A stretch of 64,000 nt of DNA. Source: Mycobacterium sp. IS-1590. Its GTDB lineage: Bacteria; Actinomycetota; Actinomycetes; Mycobacteriales; Mycobacteriaceae. The number at the start of each line of letters is the position of its first letter. The first letter of the stretch is position 1. Below are positions 49,562 to 58,636 of the stretch, piece after piece. The translations under genes were made by a program, and so were the position numbers. Location: contig NZ_LQIW01000051.1 of assembly GCF_001500025.1 (NCBI RefSeq), positions 1 to 64,000 of the forward strand, written 5' to 3'. The notes under the pieces were generated by a model. That model saw nothing but the letters and a program-made list of their open reading frames with translations, made no database searches and had not been told where the DNA came from.

Positions 49562-50407
49562 GTGACGAGACGTGCACTGGTGCTGGCCGGTGGCGGCGTG
49601 GCGGGTATCGCGTGGGAGACCGGGATCCTGACGGGCATCGCCGACGAGTCGCCCGCCACCGCCGCCGCTTTGTTGGCCTCCGACGTACTGGTCGGCACAT
49701 CTGCGGGTTCCACGGTCGCCGCACAACTCGGGAGCGGTCTCGGCCTGCCCGCGTTGTTCGACCGGCAGACCACGGCGACATCCTCGGAGATCAACCCCGG
49801 CGCGGGGATCGAGACCATCACCCAGATGTTTCTCGACGCGATGAGCGCTCCCGGCTCGAAATCCGAGAAACTGCAGCGCATCGGTGCGATCGCGCTGGCC
49901 GCCGACACGGTCACCGAAGAAGTGCGGCGAAGGGTGATCGAACAGCGCCTGCCGTCTCACGACTGGCCCGACCGCGACCTGCGCATCACCGCCATCGACA
50001 CCGAGACCGGGGAACTGGTGGCCTTCGACCGCACCTCGGGTGTCTCGCTGGTCGACGCGGTGGCGGCCAGCTGCGCGGTGCCCGGCGTGTGGCCGGCCGT
50101 CACCATCGGGTCGCGCCGCTTCATGGACGGCGGGGTCGGCAGCACCGTCAACCTGGTGGTGGCCGACGACTGCGATGCCGTGGTCGCCCTGATCCCTCAG
50201 GGACTGTCGTCGCCTTCACCGTTCGGGACGGGCGCCAGGGACGAGGTCGCCGCGCGCAACGCTTTCGGCGTGTTCGCCGACGACGAGTCACTGGCGGCGT
50301 TCGGCGCCAATCCGCTCGATCCCGCGTGCCGGACCCCGTCGGCGCAGGCCGGACGCAGGCAGGGCCGCAGCGTCGCCGCCCAGATCGCGGCGCACCTCGG
50401 CCTCTAA
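49562..50407 (+). CDS. Patatin-like phospholipase (Rv1062-like)
   Basis: A 281-residue patatin-fold hydrolase: VLAGGGVAGIAWETG (oxyanion loop), GTSAGSTVAAQL (nucleophile Ser) and the catalytic Asp in FMDGGVGSTVN. It hydrolyses acyl chains from lipids; the substrate is not known. Starts at GTG 49562. Its end overlaps the next, convergent patatin gene by 4 bases. Confidence 0.9.
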   Translation: MTRRALVLAGGGVAGIAWETGILTGIADESPATAAALLASDVLVGTSAGSTVAAQLGSGLGLPALFDRQTTATSSEINPGAGIETITQMFLDAMSAPGSKSEKLQRIGAIALAADTVTEEVRRRVIEQRLPSHDWPDRDLRITAIDTETGELVAFDRTSGVSLVDAVAASCAVPGVWPAVTIGSRRFMDGGVGSTVNLVVADDCDAVVALIPQGLSSPSPFGTGARDEVAARNAFGVFADDESLAAFGANPLDPACRTPSAQAGRRQGRSVAAQIAAHLGL

Positions 50408-51393
50408 TCTTCGGTCGCGGCGGACGTTTCGGGTTTGGTGTCGAACGCGTCCAGTGCCGCGGCCGCCAACTCGATACCGATGTCGATGACTTCGGCGGCA
50501 CGATGGAATTCCAGGCTCCGGCAGGCCGAACGGGGTACCTCGATGAGCATGTCGGGCGGATAGCCGGCGAGCTGGTGGCGCGCGAGCGCGGCCTGCGCGA
50601 TGTCGATCGTGCGGTTCATCACCTCGAAGCTGCCGAGCTTGGGCACCACGGACGCTTCCTTCGTCGCGTCGACGAGCTCCTCCTCGCTCTCCCCGCCCGC
50701 CGGGAAACCCTCCGGTCCGGAGCCGAAGCGGTTCAACATCGCATTCGACTCGAACAGCGACGTGGTGCTGCGCCACACCCGGGCCAGCCACTCGGTGGTG
50801 GCGCGCGGACCCTGTTCTGCGGGTTCTTCGACGCCGCCGGACTCGCTGCCGGCCAACGACACCGCGATGGTGAGGTCGGCGTTGACGGCAGCGATCGGCG
50901 CCATCGGCAGCGGTTCGAGGATGCCGCCGTCGGCGAGCAGTCGGCCGTCGAGCACGTGCGGTGCGATCACCCCGGGGATCGCGATCGACGCGCGGATCGC
51001 CGCGTCCACCGGGCCCCGTTGCAGCCATACCGACTTACCGGCGATGAGATCGGTCGAGACCGCGGTGTAGGGGATCGGCAGGTCCTCGATCCGCGCCTCA
51101 CCGAGGATGTCGCGAACCGCGTCGAGGATCTTGGTCGCGCGCAGCACCCCCGCGGCGGTGATCGAGGGATCGAGCAGCCGCAGCACGGCGCCCTGGGTCA
51201 GCGACTTCGCCCAGTCGGAGAACTCGTCGAGCTTGCCCGCCGCATACAGGCCCCCGACGAGAGCGCCCATGGACGATCCGGCGATGCCGACGATCTGGTA
51301 GCCGCGGTCCTGAAGTTCCTCGATCACCCCGATGTGGGCGTAGCCGCGGGCACCGCCGCTGCCCAGCGCCAGCGCCACCCGCTTGCCAGCCAT
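50404..51393 (-). CDS. Patatin-like phospholipase (Rv1063c-like)
   Basis: A 329-residue patatin: LALGSGGARGYAHIGVIEEL, GIAGSSMGALVGGLYAAG (Ser) and LLADGGILEPLPMAPI (Asp). The NTE/RssA type. The C-terminal 100 residues include a charged helical stretch and an acidic end. It converges with and overlaps the Rv1062-like gene, an order shared with M. tuberculosis. Confidence 0.9.
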   Translation of the reverse strand: MAGKRVALALGSGGARGYAHIGVIEELQDRGYQIVGIAGSSMGALVGGLYAAGKLDEFSDWAKSLTQGAVLRLLDPSITAAGVLRATKILDAVRDILGEARIEDLPIPYTAVSTDLIAGKSVWLQRGPVDAAIRASIAIPGVIAPHVLDGRLLADGGILEPLPMAPIAAVNADLTIAVSLAGSESGGVEEPAEQGPRATTEWLARVWRSTTSLFESNAMLNRFGSGPEGFPAGGESEEELVDATKEASVVPKLGSFEVMNRTIDIAQAALARHQLAGYPPDMLIEVPRSACRSLEFHRAAEVIDIGIELAAAALDAFDTKPETSAATED

Positions 51394-51447
51394 GCCGCCA
51401 TTGTCGCGCGGCTGCGCTGGTTCGGGCCGCCGGTTCGGGCCGCCGGT

Positions 51448-51873
51448 TCAGCCGCAGAGGCCGTCGGCCGCCGCCTGCACGGCGACGATGACCGCGGCCT
51501 GACGTGGCGGCGGCAACTGCGTCCACGGGGTGTCGTACGTTCCCGGCCCCGCCGAATCCGAGGTCTGCAACATGCCCAGGTAGGGCTCGATCTGCGATTT
51601 CGGGTCGCCGCCCTGATCGACCATCCACTGGCGAGCCGAGGTGCAGGCCTTGAAGTACTCGTCCTCGGTCGAATCGGCGGGAGCGCCGACCGCCGTGGTG
51701 ACACCGCCGGGGGAGACCGCGACCGAACCCGGTGCCGCGGTTGGTGTTTGCGAGCTGGTTTCCGCGGAGGTCGAATCGGCCGGCGGTTCGGAGGTGTCTT
51801 CGGTACCCGAAGAGCATCCCGCCACGACACTCACCAACACCGCGGCCGTAGCGACGCTGTGACGCATGCGCAT
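51448..51873 (-). CDS. lpqV: Lipoprotein LpqV
   Basis: A 141-residue lipoprotein: signal RHSVATAAVLVSVVAGC with the lipobox Cys, a Ser/Thr/Pro-rich linker, then a folded part with EYFKACTSARQWMVDQGGDPKS and a C-terminal AAADGLCG (two Cys). ATG 51873 or 51867 starts it; the frame extends upstream without a signal. Position and size match M. tuberculosis Rv1064c. Function unknown. Confidence 0.85.
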   Translation of the reverse strand: MRMRHSVATAAVLVSVVAGCSSGTEDTSEPPADSTSAETSSQTPTAAPGSVAVSPGGVTTAVGAPADSTEDEYFKACTSARQWMVDQGGDPKSQIEPYLGMLQTSDSAGPGTYDTPWTQLPPPRQAAVIVAVQAAADGLCG

Positions 51874-52137
51874 GCCCGTCAATCTAGGCAACGGCTCACC
51901 GGTGGCGGACACCGGCCGCACGGACCGACGAGGTTGCACTCACGCTGAATGTATCTGCAGAACCCGCAAACAGGCTTCTGGCCTGCAACGACGGAATTTG
52001 GGGCGGGTGGGGCGGTCGCCTCGCGCCGGGTTGGGCCGGCGCGGTCATGCAGACTTGCCCTCATGACGACCGGACGCCAGCAGTGTTGTAGGCCCTAGCG
52101 CCCAACCCTGCCCGTTTCCGGTTCTCTTGGAGCTTGT

Positions 52138-52680
52138 ATGGCCTCCCCTGCAGTTCTGCCCTCTGCCGCACCCGCGGTGTCCGCGCCGACCCGGCTGCGG
52201 CTGCCCGATCTCTTGCTCGCCACCGACCGCTGCGCCGACGACGTGCTCAGCGGTCGCTACGACCACATGCTGCCCGCCGGCGGGCCACCCCGAGACGAAC
52301 GGTGGTTCACCCGTCTGCACGGCGATGACGAGCTCGACATCTGGTTGATCAGCTGGGTGCCCGATCGGTCGACCGAGATGCACGACCACGGTGGCTCGCT
52401 GGGCGCGCTGACCGTGATCTCCGGTGCGCTGCGCGAGACTCGTTGGGATGGTGGAGCATTGCGGCGTCGCCGGCTACACGCCGGGGATCAGGCCGCCTTC
52501 CCGCTGGGATGGGTGCACGACGTGGTGTGGGCACCCGAACGCGACACCTCGGCCCCCGTCGCGCCCACGCTGAGCGTGCACGCCTACTCGCCGCCGTTGA
52601 CCGCGATGTCGTATTACGAGGTGACGCACCAAAACACGCTGCGCCGCAACCGGACCGAGCTGACCGACGCACCGGAGTGA
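52138..52680 (+). CDS. Cysteine dioxygenase-like cupin (Rv1065-like)
   Basis: A 180-residue cupin. The iron ligands of the cysteine dioxygenase family are visible: His-x-His in TEMHDHGGSLGAL and a later His in WVHDVVW. SVHAYSPPLTAMSYYE near the end holds the conserved His and Tyr-type positions. It oxidises cysteine (or a related thiol) to the sulfinate. A rhodanese gene follows by two bases, so the pair handles sulfur from cysteine. Confidence 0.85.
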   Translation: MASPAVLPSAAPAVSAPTRLRLPDLLLATDRCADDVLSGRYDHMLPAGGPPRDERWFTRLHGDDELDIWLISWVPDRSTEMHDHGGSLGALTVISGALRETRWDGGALRRRRLHAGDQAAFPLGWVHDVVWAPERDTSAPVAPTLSVHAYSPPLTAMSYYEVTHQNTLRRNRTELTDAPE

Positions 52681-52682
52681 TC

Positions 52683-53051
52683 ATGGCCAGTCGTATCGAC
52701 CGAATCCTTGACGACGCCCGCGCCCGCCTGCACAGGTTGCCGGCGGCCGAGGTACCCGCAGCGCTGGAGCGCGGCGCGATCCTGGTCGACATCCGCCCCC
52801 AGGCTCAGCGCGCACGCGAGGGGGAGGTCGCCGCGGCGTTGGTGATCGAACGCAACGTGCTCGAATGGCGTTGCGATCCGACCAGCGAGGCACGGCTGCC
52901 GCAGGCCGTCGACGACGACGTCGAATGGGTGGTGCTGTGCTCGGAGGGCTACACCTCGAGCCTGGCGGCGGCGGCCCTGCTCGACCTGGGGCTGCACCGC
53001 GCGACCGACGTCATCGGCGGGTACCACTCCTTGAAAAGTGTTCTCGCCTAG
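52683..53051 (+). CDS. Rhodanese-domain protein (Rv1066-like)
   Basis: A 122-residue single rhodanese domain: RGAILVDIRPQAQRAREG, then VVLCSEGYTSSLAAAALLDLGL with Cys in the active loop CSEGYTS, and VIGGYHSLKSVL. It transfers sulfane sulfur. ATG 52683 begins two bases after the cysteine dioxygenase stop, so the two are one operon. Its end overlaps the convergent Rv1069c-like gene by 4 bases. Confidence 0.88.
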   Translation: MASRIDRILDDARARLHRLPAAEVPAALERGAILVDIRPQAQRAREGEVAAALVIERNVLEWRCDPTSEARLPQAVDDDVEWVVLCSEGYTSSLAAAALLDLGLHRATDVIGGYHSLKSVLA

Positions 53052-54754
53052 TCTTTCTCGTCGCTACTCAACAGCGGCCGCAGACGTTCGGTCTTCTCCG
53101 GTGTCCAGCCCGGCGGCTGCAGTATCGCCGCCCACGCGTTGGCCACGTCCTTGACGTAGACGTGTCCGTGCCCGTCGGGCACATCCACGGCCACCGCCAT
53201 GTCCGCCGACACCTGGAGGAAGGTCACCACCGGAATCCACTGCATCCGGCCGGAGACGTCGTATCCGCGCGGCTCCTTGAGCCAATCCGGTTCGGCGAAC
53301 AGCAGATCCGGGTTGAACCACGCGATCGGGTCCGACGCGTGCTGCAGGTACACCACCCGGGGGTTTTCCCACGGTGCGTCGGGGCGGGCCAGATCCTCGG
53401 CGCGCGCGGCGAAATGCACGTTCTGGCCGTCGTCGTAGATCGGCAGCCACATCGGCGAGCCGGGGTCGCGATCGTGGGTCAGCTGGGTCCAGATCGTGTT
53501 GTTGAACGTCGGGCCGCTGAACAGCGCGCCGTCGGTGCGGGCGATGAGGTTGTTGAGCGCGAGGAACGGCGCTTCGCCGCCGAACGATCCGAGGCTCTCG
53601 CCGAAGACGACCAGGCGCGGTCGCTGCGCCTCGGGCATCTCCCGGATCAGCCCGTCGATGGCCTCGAACAATGCCTGGCCCGCCTGCCGCGCGTTCTCCT
53701 TGTCCACAAGGAACGACAGCCAACTCGGCAGGAACGAGTACTGCATCGACACGATCGCCGTGTCGCCGTTGTACATGTATTCCAGCGTCGAGGCTTCCGC
53801 TTCGTTGATCCAGCCAGTGCCGGTGGTGGTGGCCACGGCGACGACTTCGCGGTCCAGCCCCCCGGTACGCAGCAGCTCCCGGGCCGCCAGCGCGGCGGTC
53901 GCCTTGATGCCGTCGGCCGAATTCAGCCCCGCGTAAGTGCGGATCGGTTCGACGGCCGGCCGCCCGTTGAACGCCGTCAACTCCTCGACCGTCGGCCCCG
54001 CCGCCACGAACACCCGGCCCTGGTGTCCCAGTGACTCCCAGCTGACCAACGACTCGGGGCCGCCGGAGCGCAGCGGTGTGGTGGGCGCTGCGAAGTCGGG
54101 ATCGGTCTCGTCGTTGACGGCCTCGAACGTGTTGTTGATGGTGCTCATGGCGAAACGCACCACGATGCCGTTGAGCAGGGCGATGGCGAGCGCGAGCAGC
54201 AGGACCACCACCACGACCGACGAAACCCTCGGTGGGGCAACGCGTTCGAGCTGGCGGACCAGGAACCGCACGAGCCTGCCGATCAACTGACCTATCTCGA
54301 CGAGCACGAACAGCGTGACGACCGACAGCACCGCCGTCAGCGGGTGATCCCAGAAGCCCATGCGCGGTACGCCGTTGAGATCGCGCACCTCGTCCTGCCA
54401 GATGTGGAAGTAGATGATCATCAGGATCTGACCGATGACACCGATGACCAAGAGCGCGATCCAGGCCTGTCGCGGTGGGCGCGGGCTGTCGTCCTTCGAC
54501 AGCATGTAGCGCACCAGCCACACCACGAACACGCCGAGCATGTATCCGAAAGCGCCTGCGGCACCGCTGACGAGGCCCTGGAACAGCGGTCCCCGCGGCA
54601 GTAGCGACGGCGTCAGCGAGAGCCAGATGAAAATCAGCCCGAGCGCCGTGCCGGCGAACGTGTATCGGCGCACCCACCACGGAGTGTCCGTCTTGACCGG
54701 GTCTCGCCTCGGTTCGTCGACCGTGGTGGCGGTGTCGTCGCGGGTCTCGGTCAC
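53048..54754 (-). CDS. Membrane alpha/beta hydrolase (Rv1069c-like)
   Basis: A 568-residue protein with about five N-terminal membrane helices (residues 30-215) and a large C-terminal alpha/beta-hydrolase domain with the nucleophile elbow VVFGESLGSFGGE near residue 400, GPTFNN and a late HVYV. The Abhydrolase_9/DUF2319 type. Probably an outward-facing esterase acting on envelope lipids, which is inference. It directly abuts the rhodanese gene, whereas M. tuberculosis has PE_PGRS genes in this gap. Confidence 0.85.
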   Translation of the reverse strand: MTETRDDTATTVDEPRRDPVKTDTPWWVRRYTFAGTALGLIFIWLSLTPSLLPRGPLFQGLVSGAAGAFGYMLGVFVVWLVRYMLSKDDSPRPPRQAWIALLVIGVIGQILMIIYFHIWQDEVRDLNGVPRMGFWDHPLTAVLSVVTLFVLVEIGQLIGRLVRFLVRQLERVAPPRVSSVVVVVLLLALAIALLNGIVVRFAMSTINNTFEAVNDETDPDFAAPTTPLRSGGPESLVSWESLGHQGRVFVAAGPTVEELTAFNGRPAVEPIRTYAGLNSADGIKATAALAARELLRTGGLDREVVAVATTTGTGWINEAEASTLEYMYNGDTAIVSMQYSFLPSWLSFLVDKENARQAGQALFEAIDGLIREMPEAQRPRLVVFGESLGSFGGEAPFLALNNLIARTDGALFSGPTFNNTIWTQLTHDRDPGSPMWLPIYDDGQNVHFAARAEDLARPDAPWENPRVVYLQHASDPIAWFNPDLLFAEPDWLKEPRGYDVSGRMQWIPVVTFLQVSADMAVAVDVPDGHGHVYVKDVANAWAAILQPPGWTPEKTERLRPLLSSDEKD

Positions 54755-54763
54755 CCCCGCAGA

Positions 54764-55549
54764 TTAACGGTGGCGGAAGGTCGGTGGGCGCTTCTCGGTG
54801 AACGCGCTCATGCCCTCGGTCTGGTCCTCGGTCGCAAACGCCGAGTGGAACAGCCTGCGCTCGTAGAGAAGGCCCTCGGCCAGCGTCGATTCGAAGGCGC
54901 GGTTGACGGCCTCCTTGGCCATCCGCGAGGCCGACAACGACATCCCGGCGATGGTCTTGGCGACCGCGTTGGCCTCGTCGAGAAGTGTGTCGGCGGGCAC
55001 CACCCGCGACACCAGGCCCGCCCGTTCGGCTTCCGCGGCGTCCATGTTGCGCCCGGTGAGGATCAGGTCCATCGCCTTGGCCTTGCCGATGGCGCGGGTG
55101 AGCCGCTGCGAGCCGCCCATACCGGGCAGCACGCCGAGCTTGATCTCGGGCTGACCGAATTTCGCGGTGTCGGCGGCGATCAGCAGATCGCACATCATCG
55201 CCAACTCGCACCCCCCGCCGAGCGCGTATCCGGCCACGGCCGCGATCGTCGGGGTGCGGGTGGCCGCGAACTTGCCCCAGGCGGCGAAGAAGTCGCTGGC
55301 GAAGACGTCGGCGAACGACAGGCTCGCCATCTCCTTGATGTCGGCTCCGGCGGCGAACGCCTTCTCGTTACCGGTGATGATGATGGCGCCGATCGCCGGG
55401 TCGTTGTCCAATTCGGCTGCCGCGGTGGTGACTTCGTCCATCACCTGACTGTTGAGCGCGTTGAGCGCTTTGGGCCGGTTCAGCGTGATGGTCGCGACCC
55501 GGTCGTCGCGCGTGACAACGATGGTGGAGAAGCTGGTTTCGTCACTCAT
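54764..55549 (-). CDS. echA8: Enoyl-CoA hydratase EchA8
   Basis: A 261-residue crotonase: LNRPKALNALNSQVMDEV, AFAAGADIKEMASLS (first oxyanion segment), GYALGGGCELAMMCDLLIAAD with Glu, and FGQPEIKLGVLPGMGGSQRL with the second catalytic Glu. It hydrates trans-2-enoyl-CoA in beta-oxidation. ATG 55549 overlaps the echA9 stop (ATGA). Confidence 0.95.
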   Translation of the reverse strand: MSDETSFSTIVVTRDDRVATITLNRPKALNALNSQVMDEVTTAAAELDNDPAIGAIIITGNEKAFAAGADIKEMASLSFADVFASDFFAAWGKFAATRTPTIAAVAGYALGGGCELAMMCDLLIAADTAKFGQPEIKLGVLPGMGGSQRLTRAIGKAKAMDLILTGRNMDAAEAERAGLVSRVVPADTLLDEANAVAKTIAGMSLSASRMAKEAVNRAFESTLAEGLLYERRLFHSAFATEDQTEGMSAFTEKRPPTFRHR

Positions 55550-56598
55550 TCTTGAAACTCCAGTTCGCGATCGGCCGGCGCGAAGTAGTCCTCGACGTCG
55601 GCTGTGGTGACCGCCGCCAACGAGGCGGGCGACCATTTCGGATTGCGGTCCTTGTCGACAACCTGGGCGCGGATGCCCTCGACGAAGTCGTGGGAGCGCA
55701 GGGCCCCGCACGACGTCCGGTACTCCTGGCGCAGCACGTCCTCGAGTGTGTCGAGTTTCGCCGCGCGGCGCAGCGCTTCCAGCGCAACGGAAACCGAGAC
55801 GGGGGAGCGGGTCTCGATGAGGTCGGCCGCCGCGCCGGCAGCGGTGTCACCGTGGGCGCGCAGCGCGGCGACGATGTCGGGGACGGTCGCACCGGCGTAG
55901 CAGCTGTCGATCCATTCGCGTTGCTGCAGAAGGTTACTCGGCGGTGACTCGATGGCGTGGGCGGCCAGTGCGGCATCGATGCCGTCGGCGAGGATCGCGG
56001 CCTTGAAGTCTTCGAGCTTGTCGTGGGGCACGAAGTGGTCGGCGAAGCCCATCGCGATGGCGTCGGCGCCGTCGAAGTTGGCGCCCGTGAGCGCGGCGTG
56101 GCAGCCGAGCTGGCCGGGTGCGCGCGACAGGATCAGGGTGCCGCCGACGTCGGGGACGAAGCCGATACCGACCTCGGGCATGGCCATCTTGGTGGTATCG
56201 GTGACGACGCGCACGTTGCCGTGGGCGCTGACACCGACGCCGCCACCCATCACGATGCCGTCCATCAGGGCGACATACGGTTTCCCGAACCGGCCGATCT
56301 GGGCGTTGAGCAGATATTCGTCGTACCAGAACTCCCGCGCTTCGCGGCCCTTCTCGGAGCCTTCCGCCCGGGCGCTGTGATAGAGCGCGACGATGTCGCC
56401 GCCCGCGCACAGACCGCGTTCGCCTGCGCCGTCGACGACGACGGCGGTGACGGCGTCGTCGCTGGACCACTCGGCGAGCACGCGCGCCATGGTCGAAACC
56501 ATGGGGTGGTTCAGCGAGTTGATGGCCTTGGGCCGGTTGAGGGTGATCAGGCCGACGCCGCGGTCAACGCTTACTAGGACATCCTCGTTTTCGCCCAC
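55546..56598 (-). CDS. echA9: Crotonase-family protein EchA9 (3-hydroxyisobutyryl-CoA hydrolase type)
   Basis: A 350-residue protein, longer than simple hydratases. GAGERGLCAGGDIVALY, MDGIVMGGGVGVSAHG and PEVGIGFVPDVGGTLIL match the 3-hydroxyisobutyryl-CoA hydrolase group, with a C-terminal extension (VDKDRNPKWSPASL). GTG 56598 has no Shine-Dalgarno, but TACATT ends 8 bases ahead, so the transcript may be leaderless. Coupled to echA8. Confidence 0.92.
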   Translation of the reverse strand: MGENEDVLVSVDRGVGLITLNRPKAINSLNHPMVSTMARVLAEWSSDDAVTAVVVDGAGERGLCAGGDIVALYHSARAEGSEKGREAREFWYDEYLLNAQIGRFGKPYVALMDGIVMGGGVGVSAHGNVRVVTDTTKMAMPEVGIGFVPDVGGTLILSRAPGQLGCHAALTGANFDGADAIAMGFADHFVPHDKLEDFKAAILADGIDAALAAHAIESPPSNLLQQREWIDSCYAGATVPDIVAALRAHGDTAAGAAADLIETRSPVSVSVALEALRRAAKLDTLEDVLRQEYRTSCGALRSHDFVEGIRAQVVDKDRNPKWSPASLAAVTTADVEDYFAPADRELEFQE

Positions 56599-56764
56599 GA
56601 GTATGCAATGTAGAACGTTGCCCGACCTGCGATTGCTTTGGGTAGGGTTTCCTGTGAAACAGCTGGGAAAGTTGATCGGCGCAGCCGGGAACCGACCAGG
56701 GACATGATTCGTTGTCGGTGTGTTCGCCGATTGACGATCGACATCATCAGGAGAGGAACCCACG

Positions 56765-57613
56765 GTGCGGGAATCCAGCAACCCCGTATTTCGATCCCTG
56801 CCAAAGTCGCAGGGCGGATATGCGCAGTTCGGTACAGGGGCCGCCGGCTACGGTACGCAGGCGGTTCACGCCGACCCCTATGTGACGCAGTACCCGGAGC
56901 AACGCCAGGCAGGCGTTGCCCGCCCGATGACCATCGACGATGTCGTCACCAAGACCGGCGTCACGCTGGCGGTGTTGACCGCGGTCGGCGTCGTCTCGTA
57001 CTTCATCGCGTCGGTCAACCTGGGCCTGGCCATGCCGCTGGCGATGGTCGGCGCGCTCGGCGGCCTGGTTCTCGTGTTGGTCGCCACGTTCGGCCGTAAG
57101 CAGGACAACCCGGCGATCGTGCTCAGCTACGCCGCGCTCGAGGGCCTGTTCCTGGGTGCGATCTCGTTCTTGTTCGCCAACGTCATCTCCAACGGTGGCT
57201 ACGCGATGATCACGCAGGCGATCGTCGGCACCCTCGGGGTGTTCTTCGGCATGCTCGTGGTCTACAAGACCGGCGCGATCCGGGTGACCCCGAAGTTCAC
57301 GCGGATGATCGTCGCCGGCCTGTTCGGTGTGTTGGCCCTGATGCTCGTCAACTTCCTGGCGGCGATCTTCGGCTTGAACGGCGGCGCCGGCCTTGGCCTG
57401 CGCGACGGCGGCATGCTCGCGATCGGCTTCTCGCTGCTGTGCATCGGCTTGGCGGCGTTCAGCTTCCTGATCGACTTCGACGCGGCCGACCAGATGATTC
57501 GCGCGGGTGCGCCGGAGAAGGCGGCGTGGGGCGTCGCGCTCGGCCTGACCGTCACGCTGGTCTGGCTGTACATCGAGATCCTGCGACTGCTGTCCTACTT
57601 CAACAGCGACTAG
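56765..57613 (+). CDS. Bax inhibitor-1/YccA-family membrane protein
   Basis: A 282-residue protein with a soluble N-terminus (SNPVFRSLPKSQGGYAQFG) and seven membrane helices from about residue 65. The C-terminal segment FSFLIDFDAADQMIRAGAPEKAAWGVALGLTVTLVWLYIEILRLL is typical of the DUF4870/Bax-inhibitor-like mycobacterial family. Possibly a proton/Ca2+ leak channel; function in mycobacteria unknown. GTG 56765 with GAGGAA upstream. A strong terminator follows. Confidence 0.88.
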   Translation: MRESSNPVFRSLPKSQGGYAQFGTGAAGYGTQAVHADPYVTQYPEQRQAGVARPMTIDDVVTKTGVTLAVLTAVGVVSYFIASVNLGLAMPLAMVGALGGLVLVLVATFGRKQDNPAIVLSYAALEGLFLGAISFLFANVISNGGYAMITQAIVGTLGVFFGMLVVYKTGAIRVTPKFTRMIVAGLFGVLALMLVNFLAAIFGLNGGAGLGLRDGGMLAIGFSLLCIGLAAFSFLIDFDAADQMIRAGAPEKAAWGVALGLTVTLVWLYIEILRLLSYFNSD

Positions 57614-57625
57614 CAATCCGACGAG

Positions 57626-57660
57626 AAGGCCCGGCACGAAACGTGCCGGGCCTTTTCTGT
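57626..57660 (+). terminator. Strong intrinsic terminator after the Bax-inhibitor gene
   Basis: AAGGCCCGGCACG and CGTGCCGGGCCTT are perfect 13-base arms around AAA, followed by TTCTGT. Located 12 bases after the stop at 57613. Confidence 0.88.
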
Positions 57661-57663
57661 TGT

Positions 57664-57712
57664 GTTGGTCATCCCCAACCGCGATCGTTTGCGTTGGTTA
57701 TCCCCAACCGCG
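57664..57712. repeat. Tandem 20-base repeats with internal symmetry
   Basis: GTTGGTCATCCCCAACCGCG at 57664-57683 recurs as GTTGGTTATCCCCAACCGCG at 57693-57712 (one difference, 29-base period). Each contains GTTGG and CCAAC as an inverted pair. They lie 58 bases before the AbiEi/DUF559 gene and may be its autoregulatory operator. Confidence 0.6.
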
Positions 57713-57769
57713 GCCGTCACTGCGCCCGTTAACGGGTTTCTGTCCGAGCATCGATCTTCACTGCGGGCC

Positions 57770-58636
57770 ATGGAAGTGCCGTTCCTCGGAAGCGAAGCGT
57801 TGCGTTATGGCCAGGTCGCCAACAAGCATCAACTGCGGACCCGCTATCAGGTTCTATTCCCCGGCGTGTACATCGACGACGGCGTGGCCCCGAACTTGGC
57901 GCAACGAACGATGGCCGCCTGGTTGTGGACTCGCCGGCGCGCAGTGGTTGCCGGCCTCGCGGCCGCGGCGCTACACGGTTCCCAGTACATCGCCGACGAT
58001 GTCCCGATCGAGCTCATCTGGTCGAACCCGCGTGCGCCGCGGGGGATCGTGACGCGACGAGATCGACTGGCTCGCGACGAATGGGAACTTGTGGCCGGCG
58101 TGCCCGTGACGACGCCGGAGCGCACGGCGTTCGACCTCGCCCGGCTGACCCGCGGTGAAAAGGCGGTGGCCCGTCTCGACGCGCTCGGCAATGCAACTCG
58201 TTTCGACCGTGAACTCGTCGCCGGGCTTCTCGAACGGCACCGCGGATCTCCGGGTGTGCCACGAGTGTTGCCTGTTCTCGACCTGTACGACGCCGGCGCG
58301 GAGTCGCCACGCGAAACCTGGTTGCGTCTGCTGCTCATACGAGCCGGTTTTCCGCGTCCGCGGACGCAGATTCCCGTCTATGACGACTTCGGGCGAGCCC
58401 GCTACCGCTTGGACATGGGTTGGGGGGACGAGGTGATGATCGCGGTGGAGTACGACGGCGAATTGCACCGGCTGCCGTCGCGGCTGGGAGCCGACATCGT
58501 GCGCTCGGAGTTCATCGCCCACCGGGGCTGGACACACATTCGCGTCGTCGCGGGCGTCCATCCGGCCGACATCGTCAACCGGGTGCGGCGCGCCTGGGCC
58601 GCTAGTGTGCACTCAGATCGCGAAATCGCCTCGTAA
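57770..58636 (+). CDS. AbiEi-like / DUF559 nuclease-fold protein
   Basis: A 288-residue protein. The N-terminal part (about 1-100; GQVANKHQLRTRYQVLFPGVYIDDG and AAWLWTRRRAVVAGLAAAALHG) matches the AbiEi-type winged-helix antitoxin region. The C-terminal part (about 200-275; RYRLDMGWGDEVMIAVEYDGELH, HRGWTHIRVV) matches the DUF559/Vsr-like nuclease fold with Asp and Glu-x-Asp. No AbiEii toxin gene accompanies it. It could be an orphan antitoxin-type repressor or a nuclease. ATG 57770 lacks a clear ribosome site. It appears inserted between the Bax-inhibitor gene and fadA3. Confidence 0.7.
   Translation: MEVPFLGSEALRYGQVANKHQLRTRYQVLFPGVYIDDGVAPNLAQRTMAAWLWTRRRAVVAGLAAAALHGSQYIADDVPIELIWSNPRAPRGIVTRRDRLARDEWELVAGVPVTTPERTAFDLARLTRGEKAVARLDALGNATRFDRELVAGLLERHRGSPGVPRVLPVLDLYDAGAESPRETWLRLLLIRAGFPRPRTQIPVYDDFGRARYRLDMGWGDEVMIAVEYDGELHRLPSRLGADIVRSEFIAHRGWTHIRVVAGVHPADIVNRVRRAWAASVHSDREIAS

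Noticed and set aside
49612..51948. 778-codon plus-strand frame
   Set aside because: Runs across two patatin genes and lpqV in a different frame; Arg-rich composition typical of an antisense or shifted GC-rich shadow.
53064..55211. 715-codon minus-strand frame
   Set aside because: Shifted frame over the Rv1069c-like and echA8 genes without any motif.
57664..57712. CRISPR array
   Set aside because: Only two 20-base repeats with a 9-base gap and no cas genes; too short and too close for spacers.
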